Positions 1 to 8,804 of a stretch of 64,000 bases of DNA are shown here, piece after piece. Position 1 is the first letter of the stretch. Each line of letters starts with the position of its first letter. Position numbers and translations under genes: made by a program. The stretch comes from Phycisphaeraceae bacterium. GTDB lineage: Bacteria; Planctomycetota; Phycisphaerae; Phycisphaerales; Phycisphaeraceae. The notes below the pieces were generated by a model. The model made no database searches, had not been told where the DNA came from, and saw only the letters and a list, made by a program, of their open reading frames with translations. Location: NCBI GenBank assembly GCA_029260615.1, contig JAJDCX010000041.1, positions 1-64,000 on the forward strand, given 5' to 3'.

Positions 1-14
1 TTTGTGCGCACAAA
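1..14. repeat. 14-bp perfect palindrome at the window edge
   Basis: The first 14 bases read TTTGTGCGCACAAA, a perfect inverted repeat. It could be an operator for a dimeric repressor or chance sequence. The gene it might serve would lie outside the window. From here to 421 I see no credible gene; the open frames in this stretch look like chance. Confidence 0.3.
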
Positions 15-421
15 CCCGTCGCATCATCTAAGAGTGGAGGCGTGACTTATTCCCGGGCTAATATCCGGGACCGGTCGCGTCTGCCGACAACCTCACGGCG
101 ACGATCGACAGCTACCCCGAGCATCCAAAGATTAAAAGGACCGGGACTCGAGGGCTGCCCCCAACTTCCCCCAAAAGCCCATGGCCTCCGGCCGTGGGAC
201 CGCGGCGGGAACCGTCACCCCAGAAGCGCACCGAATGAAAATTCGAAAACTTCCGGGGGCGGGGGCCTTGGTAGCGGACCGTCCCGGCTAGATGACGGAT
301 CACAGGACGTGGGCTCGACCCGGTCCCGCTGACCCCGCGCCTGCCGTTACCGCCGGAAAACCGTGAGTTTTATAGATCACTGATTTGGGATTGATGATTG
401 ATGATTTGAAGAAGAGATTTA

Positions 422-604
422 ACCACAGAGGAACACAGAGACCGAGAAGATCAAGACCAAGAAACAATCCACCCCACGAAGCGCCGCGACTTGTCGCGTC
501 CCCTTCTTAATCTGTGTCATCTGCGCAATCTGATGATACCTCCCTCTGCGCCTCCCTCTGCGCCCCCCCTCTGCGCCCCCTGCGACCTCCGCGACTTCTG
601 TGGT
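422..604. repeat. ACCACAGA-ended noncoding repeat element
   Basis: The stretch begins ACCACAGAGGAACACAGAG and ends CTTCTGTGGT, giving an 8-bp terminal inverted repeat (ACCACAGA/TCTGTGGT). Inside are an 'ATCTGTGTCATCTGCGCAATCTG'-like core (about 510-533) and several tandem CTCTGCGCC units (543-580). A short run of TGATTGATGATT lies just before it (393-406). From memory, very similar sequences recur as intergenic repeats in many planctomycete and verrucomicrobial genomes, where they are often mis-called as small proteins. It carries no convincing gene. Whether it is mobile or structural is unknown. Confidence 0.6.
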
Positions 605-624
605 GCCCCCCGCCCTCACCACGC

Positions 625-1146
625 TCAATTATCCGAAGGCCCACCCGACCCATTGGGCGTATTACGCGGCGCATTATCACCCATGTCGTTCTCCGCCAAC
701 AGCGTAAACAACTTGCGCCTTAATATCTGCCCCGACAGCAAAGGGTCATCCGTGTGGATCGCTATCGCAGGCAAACCACGCGGCCGAACCAGCAGCGGGT
801 ACGCGTAATGAATACTCAACTCCGCAGCCAACAGCGATCGGCACATCTCCGCCAGCGACTTACCCTGCCCCAACTCCACCGCCAGGATACTCACCTCGCT
901 GAATGGCAACTGATGCCTTTCCAACAACCGCCTCGCAAGGTCCGCATGCGATGTAATCAAACGTACCACCGAATGGTCCGCCGAATCAACCACACACAAC
1001 CCCGCCAGCGCCAATGGCTTCCCATGGAACACCTCTATCACCTCCAGCAGTCGGCCGACCTTGTTGTCGACAAACACGCTGAACTGAATATTCCGGGGCG
1101 GCTCGTAGCCGCGGGCGGTCTGATCGCTCACAGGAGCTTGTGACAT
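625..1146 (-). CDS. ACT-domain protein
   Basis: This 173-residue cytosolic protein begins, after about 18 residues, with a segment typical of ACT domains: a Q-F-S-V-F-V-D-N-K-x-G-R-L-L-E-V strand-turn-helix in which the glycine sits before the first helix. A second ACT-like half follows at about residues 85-150. ACT domains bind amino acids and regulate metabolic enzymes, but no catalytic domain is attached here, so it is probably a free-standing regulatory or sensor protein. The ATG at 1146 has a GGATGG-like ribosome site about 8 bases upstream. The last 20 residues are polar and probably disordered. The neighbours give no pathway hint. Confidence 0.7.
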   Translation of the reverse strand: MSQAPVSDQTARGYEPPRNIQFSVFVDNKVGRLLEVIEVFHGKPLALAGLCVVDSADHSVVRLITSHADLARRLLERHQLPFSEVSILAVELGQGKSLAEMCRSLLAAELSIHYAYPLLVRPRGLPAIAIHTDDPLLSGQILRRKLFTLLAENDMGDNAPRNTPNGSGGPSDN

Positions 1147-1218
1147 GACAGCACCATCCTAGACGACACGACCGGCCGACGTAAAGTGTAAATCCCACAT
1201 TTCATACGCTTTTGTGGA

Positions 1219-1254
1219 TAACCGGGGAACCGGGGGGGGTAACCGGGGGAACCG
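1219..1254. repeat. G-rich tandem repeat (AACCGGGG-like)
   Basis: Between the ACT gene and the epimerase there is a 36-base stretch of four imperfect units of AACCGGGG with one longer G-run. It has four runs of at least four G on the plus strand and could form a G-quadruplex. The rest of 1147-1413 shows no gene. Confidence 0.5.
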
Positions 1255-1413
1255 ATGCAGATAATCCCAACCAACGTCCGATCATCTGCAAACAAGTGCA
1301 CACACCCCTATGCCATCAAGAAACACACCCTCAACCTCCGTGGTCTTCCCGCTGACGTGCCAGGTAACCCTCAGAGCGAACCCCCGGATAACTCACCGAT
1401 TAACTTCCGGGCC

Positions 1414-2415
1414 TCAGGCCGTGACCGTCTCGTACCACCGCACCGTCGGCTCAAGCCCCTGCTCAAAACCAACCACCGGCTTATACCCAATGGTGCTTCC
1501 CGTCAGGCTCAGATCCGCCAACGAGTGACGCACATCCCCCGCACGATCGTCCTTATGCTCCGGCGTCAGCTCCGGGCAACCCAACAGCTTCGCCATCATC
1601 GCCGCCAACTCGTTCACCGTCACATGCGTACCCACCGCCACATTCAACACCTCCCCACCGATCGGTTTATCGCACCTGGCCGCCAGCAGATTCGCATGCA
1701 CCGCGTTATCTACAAACGTAAAATCACGCGACTGCTCGCCGTCACCAAAAATCACCGGGCGCTCCCCGCCGATCAGCGAGCTCGCAAACGCAGCGATCAC
1801 GGCCGCATAAGCCGAGTTCGCGTTCTGCCGAGGCCCGAAAATATTGAAGTACCGAAGCGAAGCCGTATCAAGCCCGTAGCTCCCCGCATACGCACGCATC
1901 AGCGCCTCGCACGCAACCTTGTTCGCCGCATACGGGCTCTTCGCCTTCACCGGCATGGTCTCGATCTTAGGCAGCGTCTCGGAATCCCCATACGCAGACG
2001 AGCTCGCCGCAAACATCACACGCTTAACACCCGCACCCCGCGCCGCCTCCAGCACATTCAGCGTACCCGTCGTGTTCACCTCGTTATACAGCACCGGCAA
2101 CTCAACACTGCGAGGCACAGAACCCAACGCCGCCTGATGAAAAACATAATCACACCCAGCGGTCAACCTCTTGAGCAGGTCCGCATCAAGAATCGACCCC
2201 TCGACAAAGTTCAGCCTGTCCCCCGCACGCTCCCGGTAGGTATCAAAGTTCTCAACATCCCCCCCCGAAAGGTCGTCGATCACCGTGACCGACGTCCCCA
2301 GATCGATCAGCGCCTCACTGAGATGCGACCCAATAAACCCCGCCCCGCCAGTCACCAACGCGCGTCCCCCATCAAAGAAGTCGCCGTGCTGCTGCCGCCA
2401 GTCAATGATCGCCAT
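1414..2415 (-). CDS. NAD-dependent nucleotide-sugar epimerase/dehydratase (extended SDR)
   Basis: This 333-residue protein is an extended short-chain dehydrogenase of the UDP-hexose 4-epimerase type, probably acting on a UDP-sugar for surface polysaccharide synthesis. The NAD-binding loop is GGAGFIG (residues 23-29). The catalytic region contains SSSAYGDSETLPKIE followed by the YAANK pair (Tyr-x3-Lys), and then FNIFGPRQ, usual in the UDP-glucose/UDP-GlcNAc epimerase branch (GalE, WbpP). I chose the ATG at 2415, preceded by AAGGGA at a 6-base spacing; an upstream in-frame TTG at 2436 lacks a ribosome site. The substrate cannot be assigned from sequence alone. It stands by itself, with intergenic sequence on both sides. 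Confidence 0.85.
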   Translation of the reverse strand: MAIIDWRQQHGDFFDGGRALVTGGAGFIGSHLSEALIDLGTSVTVIDDLSGGDVENFDTYRERAGDRLNFVEGSILDADLLKRLTAGCDYVFHQAALGSVPRSVELPVLYNEVNTTGTLNVLEAARGAGVKRVMFAASSSAYGDSETLPKIETMPVKAKSPYAANKVACEALMRAYAGSYGLDTASLRYFNIFGPRQNANSAYAAVIAAFASSLIGGERPVIFGDGEQSRDFTFVDNAVHANLLAARCDKPIGGEVLNVAVGTHVTVNELAAMMAKLLGCPELTPEHKDDRAGDVRHSLADLSLTGSTIGYKPVVGFEQGLEPTVRWYETVTA

Positions 2416-2591
2416 GTCGTGTCCCTTACGGATCAAGGTGTAAAAAGTATCGTCGTGAAATCAATCATAGCACCCCGCCATGAGATGACCACAAACCACT
2501 TGTTAGATACAAGCCCCCCCGGATAACCACCCCGAATGTCCCCCCAAATGTAAACCCGCATACTCCCACTAGAAAGCCGCCGATGGCCAAC

Positions 2592-2855
2592 TCACGCCGA
2601 CTCGCCGACCACCTCAACATGCGTGTACTGATCGAGGTTACAGGTCACCACCTCCCCGTCGTCCTTGCGGATCACCAGCCGGTCCAGCCAGAGCTTGTCG
2701 TCCTTGGCATGGGCATACCACGACCCGGTCTTCGCCTGCTCCGTGCGGACCACCAGGCCCTCCACACGCTCGGTCCAGACCTCCACCTTCCGGGGGATCT
2801 GCTGCGTCACCGCGACCCGCTGGCCGACCTTCAATTCATCCGTGGGCTGTGTCAT
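2592..2855 (-). CDS. small hypothetical protein
   Basis: This is an 87-residue acidic protein without signal peptide or membrane segment. The ATG at 2855 has a clear CAGGAG site 9 bases upstream, which supports translation. Alternating hydrophobic residues (VGQRVAV, VEGLVV, RLVIRKDDGEVVTC) suggest a small all-beta, SH3-like barrel. I do not recognise the family. It lies between the epimerase and the divergent nuclease pair, and nothing ties it to either. Confidence 0.6.
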   Translation of the reverse strand: MTQPTDELKVGQRVAVTQQIPRKVEVWTERVEGLVVRTEQAKTGSWYAHAKDDKLWLDRLVIRKDDGEVVTCNLDQYTHVEVVGESA

Positions 2856-2981
2856 TGCGTAGGGCTCCTGTCCCTCAAACCATATCGGATCGGCCTGAAG
2901 AACGAAAGCCGCAACGGTCTTTCGGCCCTACACGATGGCCAGATGCAATATCCAAGTGTATCCTGAGTTAGGGATCATGTC

Positions 2982-4238
2982 ATGCGTATCTGTATACATC
3001 GTGGCACAAAAGAAATCGGGGGCACCTGCGTCGAGATCGAGTCGCAGGGCAAACGGATCGTACTGGACATAGGGTTGCCTCTTGATGCGACCGATCCAGA
3101 CGAGATGCCGTTGTATCCGATACCTGGTTTCGATCAGCCTGACGACTCATTGCTAGGCGTGCTGATCTCACACCCGCACCAAGACCATTATGGTCTTGCT
3201 TACCGTCTACCTGAAGAGACCCTGTTCCTGATCGGGGAAGCGGCCCAGAGCATCCTTGATGCTGCTGTTGCCTTCATGCCGGCGGGGCTGAGGCTTAAGC
3301 AAGTCATCCATCTGAAGGACCGCAAGCACATCGAGCTAGGGCCATTCACGATTACGCCTTACCTAGTCGATCACTCGGCGTATGACAGCTACGCAGTGCT
3401 GGTCGAAGCAGACGGCGAGCGGCTCTTCTACAGCGGCGACTTCAGGATACACGGCCGCAAGAGCAAGCTGGTGGAACGTCTGATTGCCGACCCGCCCACA
3501 GATGTGAACGTGCTATTGATGGAGGGCACCACCTTGGGGCGCCCCGACACGGGAAAGGGCTTCCCCACCGAGGAAGATCTCGTACCTAAGTTTGTGGAGT
3601 TGTTTGAGCAAACCGATGGCCTGACACTGGTGTGGGCATCTGGGCAGAACATCGATCGGCTCGTGACACTCTACAAAGCGTGCCGCAAAGCTAAGAAGCA
3701 ATTGATCCTCGACGTCTATACCGCCCACATACTGCGGGCCACCGGTAACAAGAGAATCCCGCAGGCCGACTGGGATGGCATCAAGATTTTCCTGCCGGCA
3801 GGCCAGAAGTATCGGATCATCAAGGACAAGGCCTTTGAGTTGTCCAATGTATTCAAACCCTACCGAATCTATCCAGAGAAGTTGCCCGCTGCAGCGAGCA
3901 AGTCTGTGATGCTGTTTCGTCCGAGCATGATCCGTGATCTAGACAGGATCGAGGGGTTGCAGATTAATCGACTGATCATGTCGATGTGGAGCGGCTACCT
4001 CAAGGATGAGAGGAACAAGCCGCTGCTTGACTGGCTGGAGCGGCGAGGCATCGGGCTTGACCACTGCCATACGTCGGGGCATGCGGCGATGGGTGATCTT
4101 GTCGCTCTGCGTAACTCGATGGAGAAAGCGACACTGTTACCTATCCATACCGAATTACCGGATCAGTTCGACCAGTTCTTCGCAAACTCTCAGCAAGTAA
4201 AGGATGGACAATGGCTGATCGTCCAGAACCCCCGATGA
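2982..4238 (+). CDS. MBL-fold beta-CASP nuclease (RNase J-like)
   Basis: This 418-residue protein has the metallo-beta-lactamase motif His-x-His-x-Asp-His at 64-69 (SHPHQDHYG). The later metal ligands are in HSAYDSY and the YSGDFR strand. Beta-CASP features follow: WASGQNIDR, then HTSGHA (motif B) and LPIHTE (motif C). Proteins of this build are zinc-dependent RNases (RNase J) or DNA nucleases; it lacks the long C-terminal domain of typical RNase J (about 550 residues). The next gene starts inside its last codons (28-base overlap), so the two are co-translated. That partner is a PD-(D/E)XK-like nuclease, which favours a defence or nucleic-acid processing module over a housekeeping RNase. Confidence 0.8.
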   Translation: MRICIHRGTKEIGGTCVEIESQGKRIVLDIGLPLDATDPDEMPLYPIPGFDQPDDSLLGVLISHPHQDHYGLAYRLPEETLFLIGEAAQSILDAAVAFMPAGLRLKQVIHLKDRKHIELGPFTITPYLVDHSAYDSYAVLVEADGERLFYSGDFRIHGRKSKLVERLIADPPTDVNVLLMEGTTLGRPDTGKGFPTEEDLVPKFVELFEQTDGLTLVWASGQNIDRLVTLYKACRKAKKQLILDVYTAHILRATGNKRIPQADWDGIKIFLPAGQKYRIIKDKAFELSNVFKPYRIYPEKLPAAASKSVMLFRPSMIRDLDRIEGLQINRLIMSMWSGYLKDERNKPLLDWLERRGIGLDHCHTSGHAAMGDLVALRNSMEKATLLPIHTELPDQFDQFFANSQQVKDGQWLIVQNPR

Positions 4239-5155
4239 ACGACATGGTGGACACATTCAGGCCATTTAGCAGATCAGTTAAGGCGTCTCTCCTGAACAAG
4301 CTCAGAAAACAGGATTTATTCAGATCAAAACTGTACCCAGACATCTGCGACCAACAAGGACAAAGCAAATGTCGCTCGGTATTCATGGCAGTCCGCAACA
4401 ACTCACTTGACTTCTATCACCGTGGGGGGCGACTATTCACCTACGACGGGAAAGGATTCTCGACTCACCTTAAGTACTGCTCTGTCTTCAAGAACCCAAA
4501 TAAGAAAGGCACTGATGTCCGAGAACATGAATTGCCTGAACTCAAACGCATCGATTCCTTTGTGTCAGAATACAAACGGGTTAAGGAACTCTGCGGACTG
4601 TATTCTGGACAAGAGGCTGCAGGGGTTTCTAAACTATACAGCCGCTTCCCATATACAGCCGGGAACACCAAAACGATTATGGTTTTAGATATCGAAGCTT
4701 CATTCGATTCTCGCGCAAGGGAAGACAGTGGTGATACACAGGATCGTATTGATCTTGTCCTCTACTGCCCGAATCGCAAAGCCCTTCTATTCGTCGAAGC
4801 AAAGACTATCGCTAATCCGGATGTAAAAACTACGCAAGGATGTGCCCCCGCCGTCTGCTCCCAGATCACGCGGTACAGGCAGCAGGTACGGGTGCAGAAG
4901 AAACACATCCTCAAAGCGTACCGTAAGACCATAGAAGCAATCGAGTGCATCCTTGATCTGTCGATTGAGCAACCCATGGAGGTTATTGAAAATGTGCCCC
5001 TGTTATTATTCGGGTTCAATGGTGCTCAGAAGAAAGAAAATGTCAAGCCGATCGAGCAGGCGATGAAAGACAACGGTGTGACGTGCTTATCGATTGGCGA
5101 TCCATCAAGCGTGAAGCCCGAGACACTCGAAAGCTGGTTCAAAAAAGTAACTTGA
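4211..5155 (+). CDS. PD-(D/E)XK-like nuclease, uncharacterised
   Basis: This 314-residue protein matches no family I know by name. Residues 160-200 carry a plausible PD-(D/E)XK core: Glu162 on a helix/strand, Asp181 in DRIDLVLY, then Glu196-x-Lys198 in LLFVEAK. The Asp-x14-Glu-x-Lys spacing and the hydrophobic strand before ExK are typical. A conserved-looking QITRYRQQV helix follows, as in restriction-type nucleases. It has no signal peptide. The start at 4211 (AAGGATGG upstream) overlaps the preceding beta-CASP gene by 28 bases, implying stoichiometric expression. The gene is visibly more AT-rich than its surroundings, with rarer codons, suggesting acquisition by transfer. Alternatives: a nuclease-like regulatory protein or a DNA-repair factor. 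Confidence 0.6.
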   Translation: MADRPEPPMNDMVDTFRPFSRSVKASLLNKLRKQDLFRSKLYPDICDQQGQSKCRSVFMAVRNNSLDFYHRGGRLFTYDGKGFSTHLKYCSVFKNPNKKGTDVREHELPELKRIDSFVSEYKRVKELCGLYSGQEAAGVSKLYSRFPYTAGNTKTIMVLDIEASFDSRAREDSGDTQDRIDLVLYCPNRKALLFVEAKTIANPDVKTTQGCAPAVCSQITRYRQQVRVQKKHILKAYRKTIEAIECILDLSIEQPMEVIENVPLLLFGFNGAQKKENVKPIEQAMKDNGVTCLSIGDPSSVKPETLESWFKKVT

Positions 5156-5282
5156 GTGTGGCTACATATCAGAATTAATCGGATAAAGGATCGGCCGGGT
5201 AAAGGGGGCCGGACAAAGAGGCCGGGAACAATACACTGTTTCTTGTGTTTCGCTAAAAAACCCTTGACCCGCCCCCACGCGA

Positions 5283-6800
5283 TTAGACGGGTTTGGCCAA
5301 CAGGAAGGTGCGATCGTCCGTAGGGCCCTGCCCGCCTTGAGCCCGATCCAGGATCTTCTCAAGCCCCTGGCCGATCTGGGCCACGGCCCCTTTCGGTTGG
5401 GCCATGTGCAACTCCTGCAGGTACCCACCCAGGCGGTCCTGCCCCAGCAGCTTCCCATCGTCACCCCGCAACTCGGTCAGGCCATCGGTAAACATCGCCA
5501 GGAGGTCGCCGCGTTGGATCACTGTCTGCTGACTGCTCATCGCCTGCGGCTGCACACCCAACGGCAGGTTTGCCGCGTGCTGGAGCTGGCGCACCTGCCC
5601 ATCCGCCTGGATGACCAAAGGCGACAAGTGCCCCGCATTCAAGCACTCCACCGTGTGATGAACCAAATCAATCGCAACCGCAGCCATCGTCACAAACGAC
5701 TTGTCATCCATGTAGGTACACAGATGCTCGTTGATGTCCTGCATCATGTGTGCCAACCCGTGGCCGGCACCCAGCGAACTGTGCGCAAGCGCGTGCAGCT
5801 TGGAAGCGATCAGCGCCGCGGGCAACCCCTTGCCACAAACATCCGCGATCAGCAAAACCACCCGACGGTCCGCCGCCCGGATCACATCCGCATAATCACC
5901 CCCGATCCATCGGCAAGGCTCAAAGCCAATCACAATATCCAAACCCTGCACCGAAGGCTCCGCCGGCACAAGACTCATCTGAACGTCCCGTGCCCGCCGC
6001 ATCTCCAACTCGCTGATACCCTGCGCCGAAGCCCCGCCTTCTTTCGCAACAGTCTTGTCATCCCCGTCGCCAGCGCCGCTTGGCCCCGACGACAAAGACG
6101 CATCCCCGGGGGCCGGTTCAGGCGTCTCAAAACGGTACCCGATATCACGGATCGTCTGGATATAACTGGGCCGTTGCGGGTCAGTCTCGATCTTGTTCCG
6201 CAGCGTCGTAATACACCGGTCCACGCTCCGCCCCGTCACAATCACGCTCCTGCCCCAGACCTCGTCCATGATGTCGTTACGGGTCAGCGCCCGGCCCGGC
6301 CGACGGACGAAGTACGACAGCATGCGGAACTCTTTAGGCGTCAACGCAATCTCAGACCCGCCCTTGAGAAACCGATGCGACACCAGGTCCAATTCACAAT
6401 CGCCAAACCTGTATGTATCAGTCTGGTCAGCCTGACGCCGGCGCAGCAACGCACTGACACGCGCGACCAACTCGCGGATGTTAAAAGGCTTGGTCAAATA
6501 GTCATCCGCACCGAGATTCAAGCCCCGAACGATATCCTCCTCCTGGCCCTTGGCGGTCAGCATGATGATCGGCATGTCCAGCTTGCTTTCGCGGACCCTC
6601 CGGCAGATCTCAAACCCATTCACCTTCGGGAGCATGATGTCCAACAAAATCAAGTCAGGCGGATCACCCAACGCCGCGTCCAGACCTGCCCGGCCATCGC
6701 AAGCGGTGCGGACGTGATAGCCCCGCCCCTGGAAGTTATCCGTGAGACCGCGCAACAGCGCCGGGTCGTCTTCGATAATCAGCAGGTGTTCACGAGACAT
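5283..6800 (-). CDS. response regulator fused to SpoIIE/PP2C phosphatase
   Basis: This 505-residue protein joins three parts. Residues 1-120 are a receiver domain with Asp54 as phosphoacceptor (ILLDIMLP) and a YLTKPF switch lysine. Residues 128-230 are an OmpR/PhoB winged helix (LTPKEFRML, YIQTIRDIGYRFE). After a glycine/serine linker, residues 265-505 are a PP2C/SpoIIE-type serine phosphatase (GGDYADV, LLIADVCGKGLPAAL, NAGHLSPLV, FTDGLTELR). DNA-binding regulators usually end after the winged helix, so this one combines transcription control with protein dephosphorylation, as in partner-switching pathways that act on anti-sigma antagonists. It overlaps the upstream histidine kinase gene by 11 bases, so the kinase is its likely phosphodonor. 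Confidence 0.88.
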   Translation of the reverse strand: MSREHLLIIEDDPALLRGLTDNFQGRGYHVRTACDGRAGLDAALGDPPDLILLDIMLPKVNGFEICRRVRESKLDMPIIMLTAKGQEEDIVRGLNLGADDYLTKPFNIRELVARVSALLRRRQADQTDTYRFGDCELDLVSHRFLKGGSEIALTPKEFRMLSYFVRRPGRALTRNDIMDEVWGRSVIVTGRSVDRCITTLRNKIETDPQRPSYIQTIRDIGYRFETPEPAPGDASLSSGPSGAGDGDDKTVAKEGGASAQGISELEMRRARDVQMSLVPAEPSVQGLDIVIGFEPCRWIGGDYADVIRAADRRVVLLIADVCGKGLPAALIASKLHALAHSSLGAGHGLAHMMQDINEHLCTYMDDKSFVTMAAVAIDLVHHTVECLNAGHLSPLVIQADGQVRQLQHAANLPLGVQPQAMSSQQTVIQRGDLLAMFTDGLTELRGDDGKLLGQDRLGGYLQELHMAQPKGAVAQIGQGLEKILDRAQGGQGPTDDRTFLLAKPV

Positions 6801-8802
6801 CGGATCGCGCCTCGCATTTTATAGCCCCAGCGCTGCCAGACCGCGTCGGGATCTTGACCGTAAACGTGCTGCCTTGGTCGATCTCGCTTTCAAGCCCCAC
6901 CGTCCCGCCGTGCGCCAAGACGATCGCCCGGACGATGCTCAGCCCAAGCCCCACGCCGCTGCCGACGCCGCTTAGATTCTGGTCGACTTGGTAGAAACGA
7001 CTGAACACCCGCCTGCTCCCCCCGCGCGAGATGCCGATGCCGTTGTCTTTAACCTGGAAACACACGCAACCACCCTCGGCAAACGCACGCAGAATGATGT
7101 GCTTGTCTTCGTTCGAGTATTTGTACGCATTATCCAAAAGATTCACCACCGCGGTCACCAGTGCATCGCTGTCGCCGAGGAGCATGGGCAGACCCGGCGC
7201 CGCCTCGATATCGAACCGACAATCAGAAGACTGGAAACGATCGCGGACCGCCGCCGCCGCCGCATCAACAACATCAAGCGGCCGGATATCCGTGGGTTTA
7301 AAAGCGTATCGGTTCTGCTCCAGACGGGAGAACGTCAGGAAATTTTCGATCAGTCGGCTAAGCCTCGTGTTCTCTCGGCCGATCAGGTGCAGATACTCAT
7401 GCACCTTTTTGGGGTCGAATTCCTCGGCATCCAACAACGTATCGATCAACAAACGCATCGACGCCAAAGGGGTCTTAAGCTCATGCGAAACCGTGGCAAC
7501 CAGATCATTCTTAAGCCGAGCGACCCGGATCTGTCGGCGGACCGCCCACGCGATCAGCACCGCCATCGCCAGTGTCGCCGCGATGGCCAACACACCCGTC
7601 CAGAAGTACGCAGCGATCTGCTTATCAGCGGACGCATCAAATAACGACTGGTCATTGACCGGCAGCGACAATCGCCAACCGGGCATCCGCGCCCCGGCCA
7701 CAACCACCACCGGCGACTGCCCGCTGGGTTCATCCCCGGGTGCCAACACTTCAACCACCACATCGGCGGGCAGCATCTTCACCGCCGGCAACTCACCAAT
7801 CCGCCGACGCAACCCCTCGGTCGTGTACAGGGCAAGGGCTCGGCCATCCGCCACAGACAACTCCCACACCTCCGGCAAGGCACTTCGATGGATGCCGGCC
7901 GATGTCAAAGTAGATGTCGAGGGAGCCGGCGACGCGTCCGATTCTATCCAACGCGCCGCCAACACCTCGGCTTGGAGGTTCGTAAACACTTGCCCATCAG
8001 CCACGATCGCCTGCCATTGCTTCATCAGGAAACGACGCTGGGCCGAGGACATCACGGGGTCGGCATAGTCAAGCAGACGCGACCGCAACCGCTTGGCCGT
8101 GGCTTCGAAACGACTGTGCCCCGGGCCGTCCATCACCTGCAACGCGCGCAGCTCGGCATCCGCAACGATGAGCCGACCCTGCGTATCAACCGCCTGCCGA
8201 AACTCGTCTCCCGCAAGCGTCTGTGTCAATATCTCGATCGCGGCGTCCGTTTGATTGCCGCGGACCAGGCACCGCGCCTGGGCTACCAGCGCTCGGGCCG
8301 ACTGATTCGCATCAGCCGAACGCTCCGCGATGCCTGCATACACCTTGGAAGCAGCAAGCGGATCACCCGCCTGACGCTCCAGCCTGGAAGCCTCCGCCCA
8401 GGCGCCCGCCTCGGCACTGTCTTCCACAGCGACGGGACGGGGCACGCTTGGGTAGACTCGTTCACCTTCATCATCAAACACGATCACGCTGTCTGCCCAA
8501 TCGGAATCCACACACTGGGCAAACACTTGCGACGCCGGCACCGTCTGCGCCAACTCTGCCAATTTCTCGGCACGCTGCGCCCAGTCCTCATCCAACTGGT
8601 CCCCCAGCACCGCGAGTTGGCCCTGATAAAAATCGACCAGCTTCTGTTGCACCGCCAGCCGTTCGTTCTGCATCACCTGGGTCATGAACCACAACACGCA
8701 GGCGGTCGGCAGGAGCACGACCAGAGTCAACAGCCACACCACGGGCCACCAGCCTCTTTCACGGCCAACACCGGATCGGAATCGTGTGAACCTAAACGCC
8801 AC
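6790..8802 (-). CDS. membrane sensor histidine kinase
   Basis: This 670-residue protein has a transmembrane segment near residues 20-42, a large periplasmic region of about 350 residues, a second membrane segment near 395-415, then the kinase core. The H-box is VATVSHELKTPLASM (His near 438). The ATP-binding lid shows NLLDNAYKYS, DNGIGIS and GSGVGLGLSI. The periplasmic part is helical with TPR-like stretches and may sense the product or partner of the exported TPR protein encoded just upstream. It starts at a GTG two bases after that gene's stop and ends inside the start of the response regulator-phosphatase gene, forming a tight three-gene operon. The signal sensed is unknown. Confidence 0.9.
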   Translation of the reverse strand: MAFRFTRFRSGVGRERGWWPVVWLLTLVVLLPTACVLWFMTQVMQNERLAVQQKLVDFYQGQLAVLGDQLDEDWAQRAEKLAELAQTVPASQVFAQCVDSDWADSVIVFDDEGERVYPSVPRPVAVEDSAEAGAWAEASRLERQAGDPLAASKVYAGIAERSADANQSARALVAQARCLVRGNQTDAAIEILTQTLAGDEFRQAVDTQGRLIVADAELRALQVMDGPGHSRFEATAKRLRSRLLDYADPVMSSAQRRFLMKQWQAIVADGQVFTNLQAEVLAARWIESDASPAPSTSTLTSAGIHRSALPEVWELSVADGRALALYTTEGLRRRIGELPAVKMLPADVVVEVLAPGDEPSGQSPVVVVAGARMPGWRLSLPVNDQSLFDASADKQIAAYFWTGVLAIAATLAMAVLIAWAVRRQIRVARLKNDLVATVSHELKTPLASMRLLIDTLLDAEEFDPKKVHEYLHLIGRENTRLSRLIENFLTFSRLEQNRYAFKPTDIRPLDVVDAAAAAVRDRFQSSDCRFDIEAAPGLPMLLGDSDALVTAVVNLLDNAYKYSNEDKHIILRAFAEGGCVCFQVKDNGIGISRGGSRRVFSRFYQVDQNLSGVGSGVGLGLSIVRAIVLAHGGTVGLESEIDQGSTFTVKIPTRSGSAGAIKCEARSDVS

Positions 8803-8804
8803 GG

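Noticed and set aside
42-332. 96-residue plus-strand open frame
   Set aside because: Arginine- and glycine-rich, no ribosome site and no recognisable content; looks like chance in GC-rich intergenic DNA.
1255-2526. Long plus-strand frame over the epimerase
   Set aside because: It mirrors the epimerase on the other strand and is full of basic residues, as antisense frames in GC-rich DNA are.
5337-6824. 495-residue plus-strand frame
   Set aside because: Antisense of the response regulator-phosphatase gene, whose motifs are clear.
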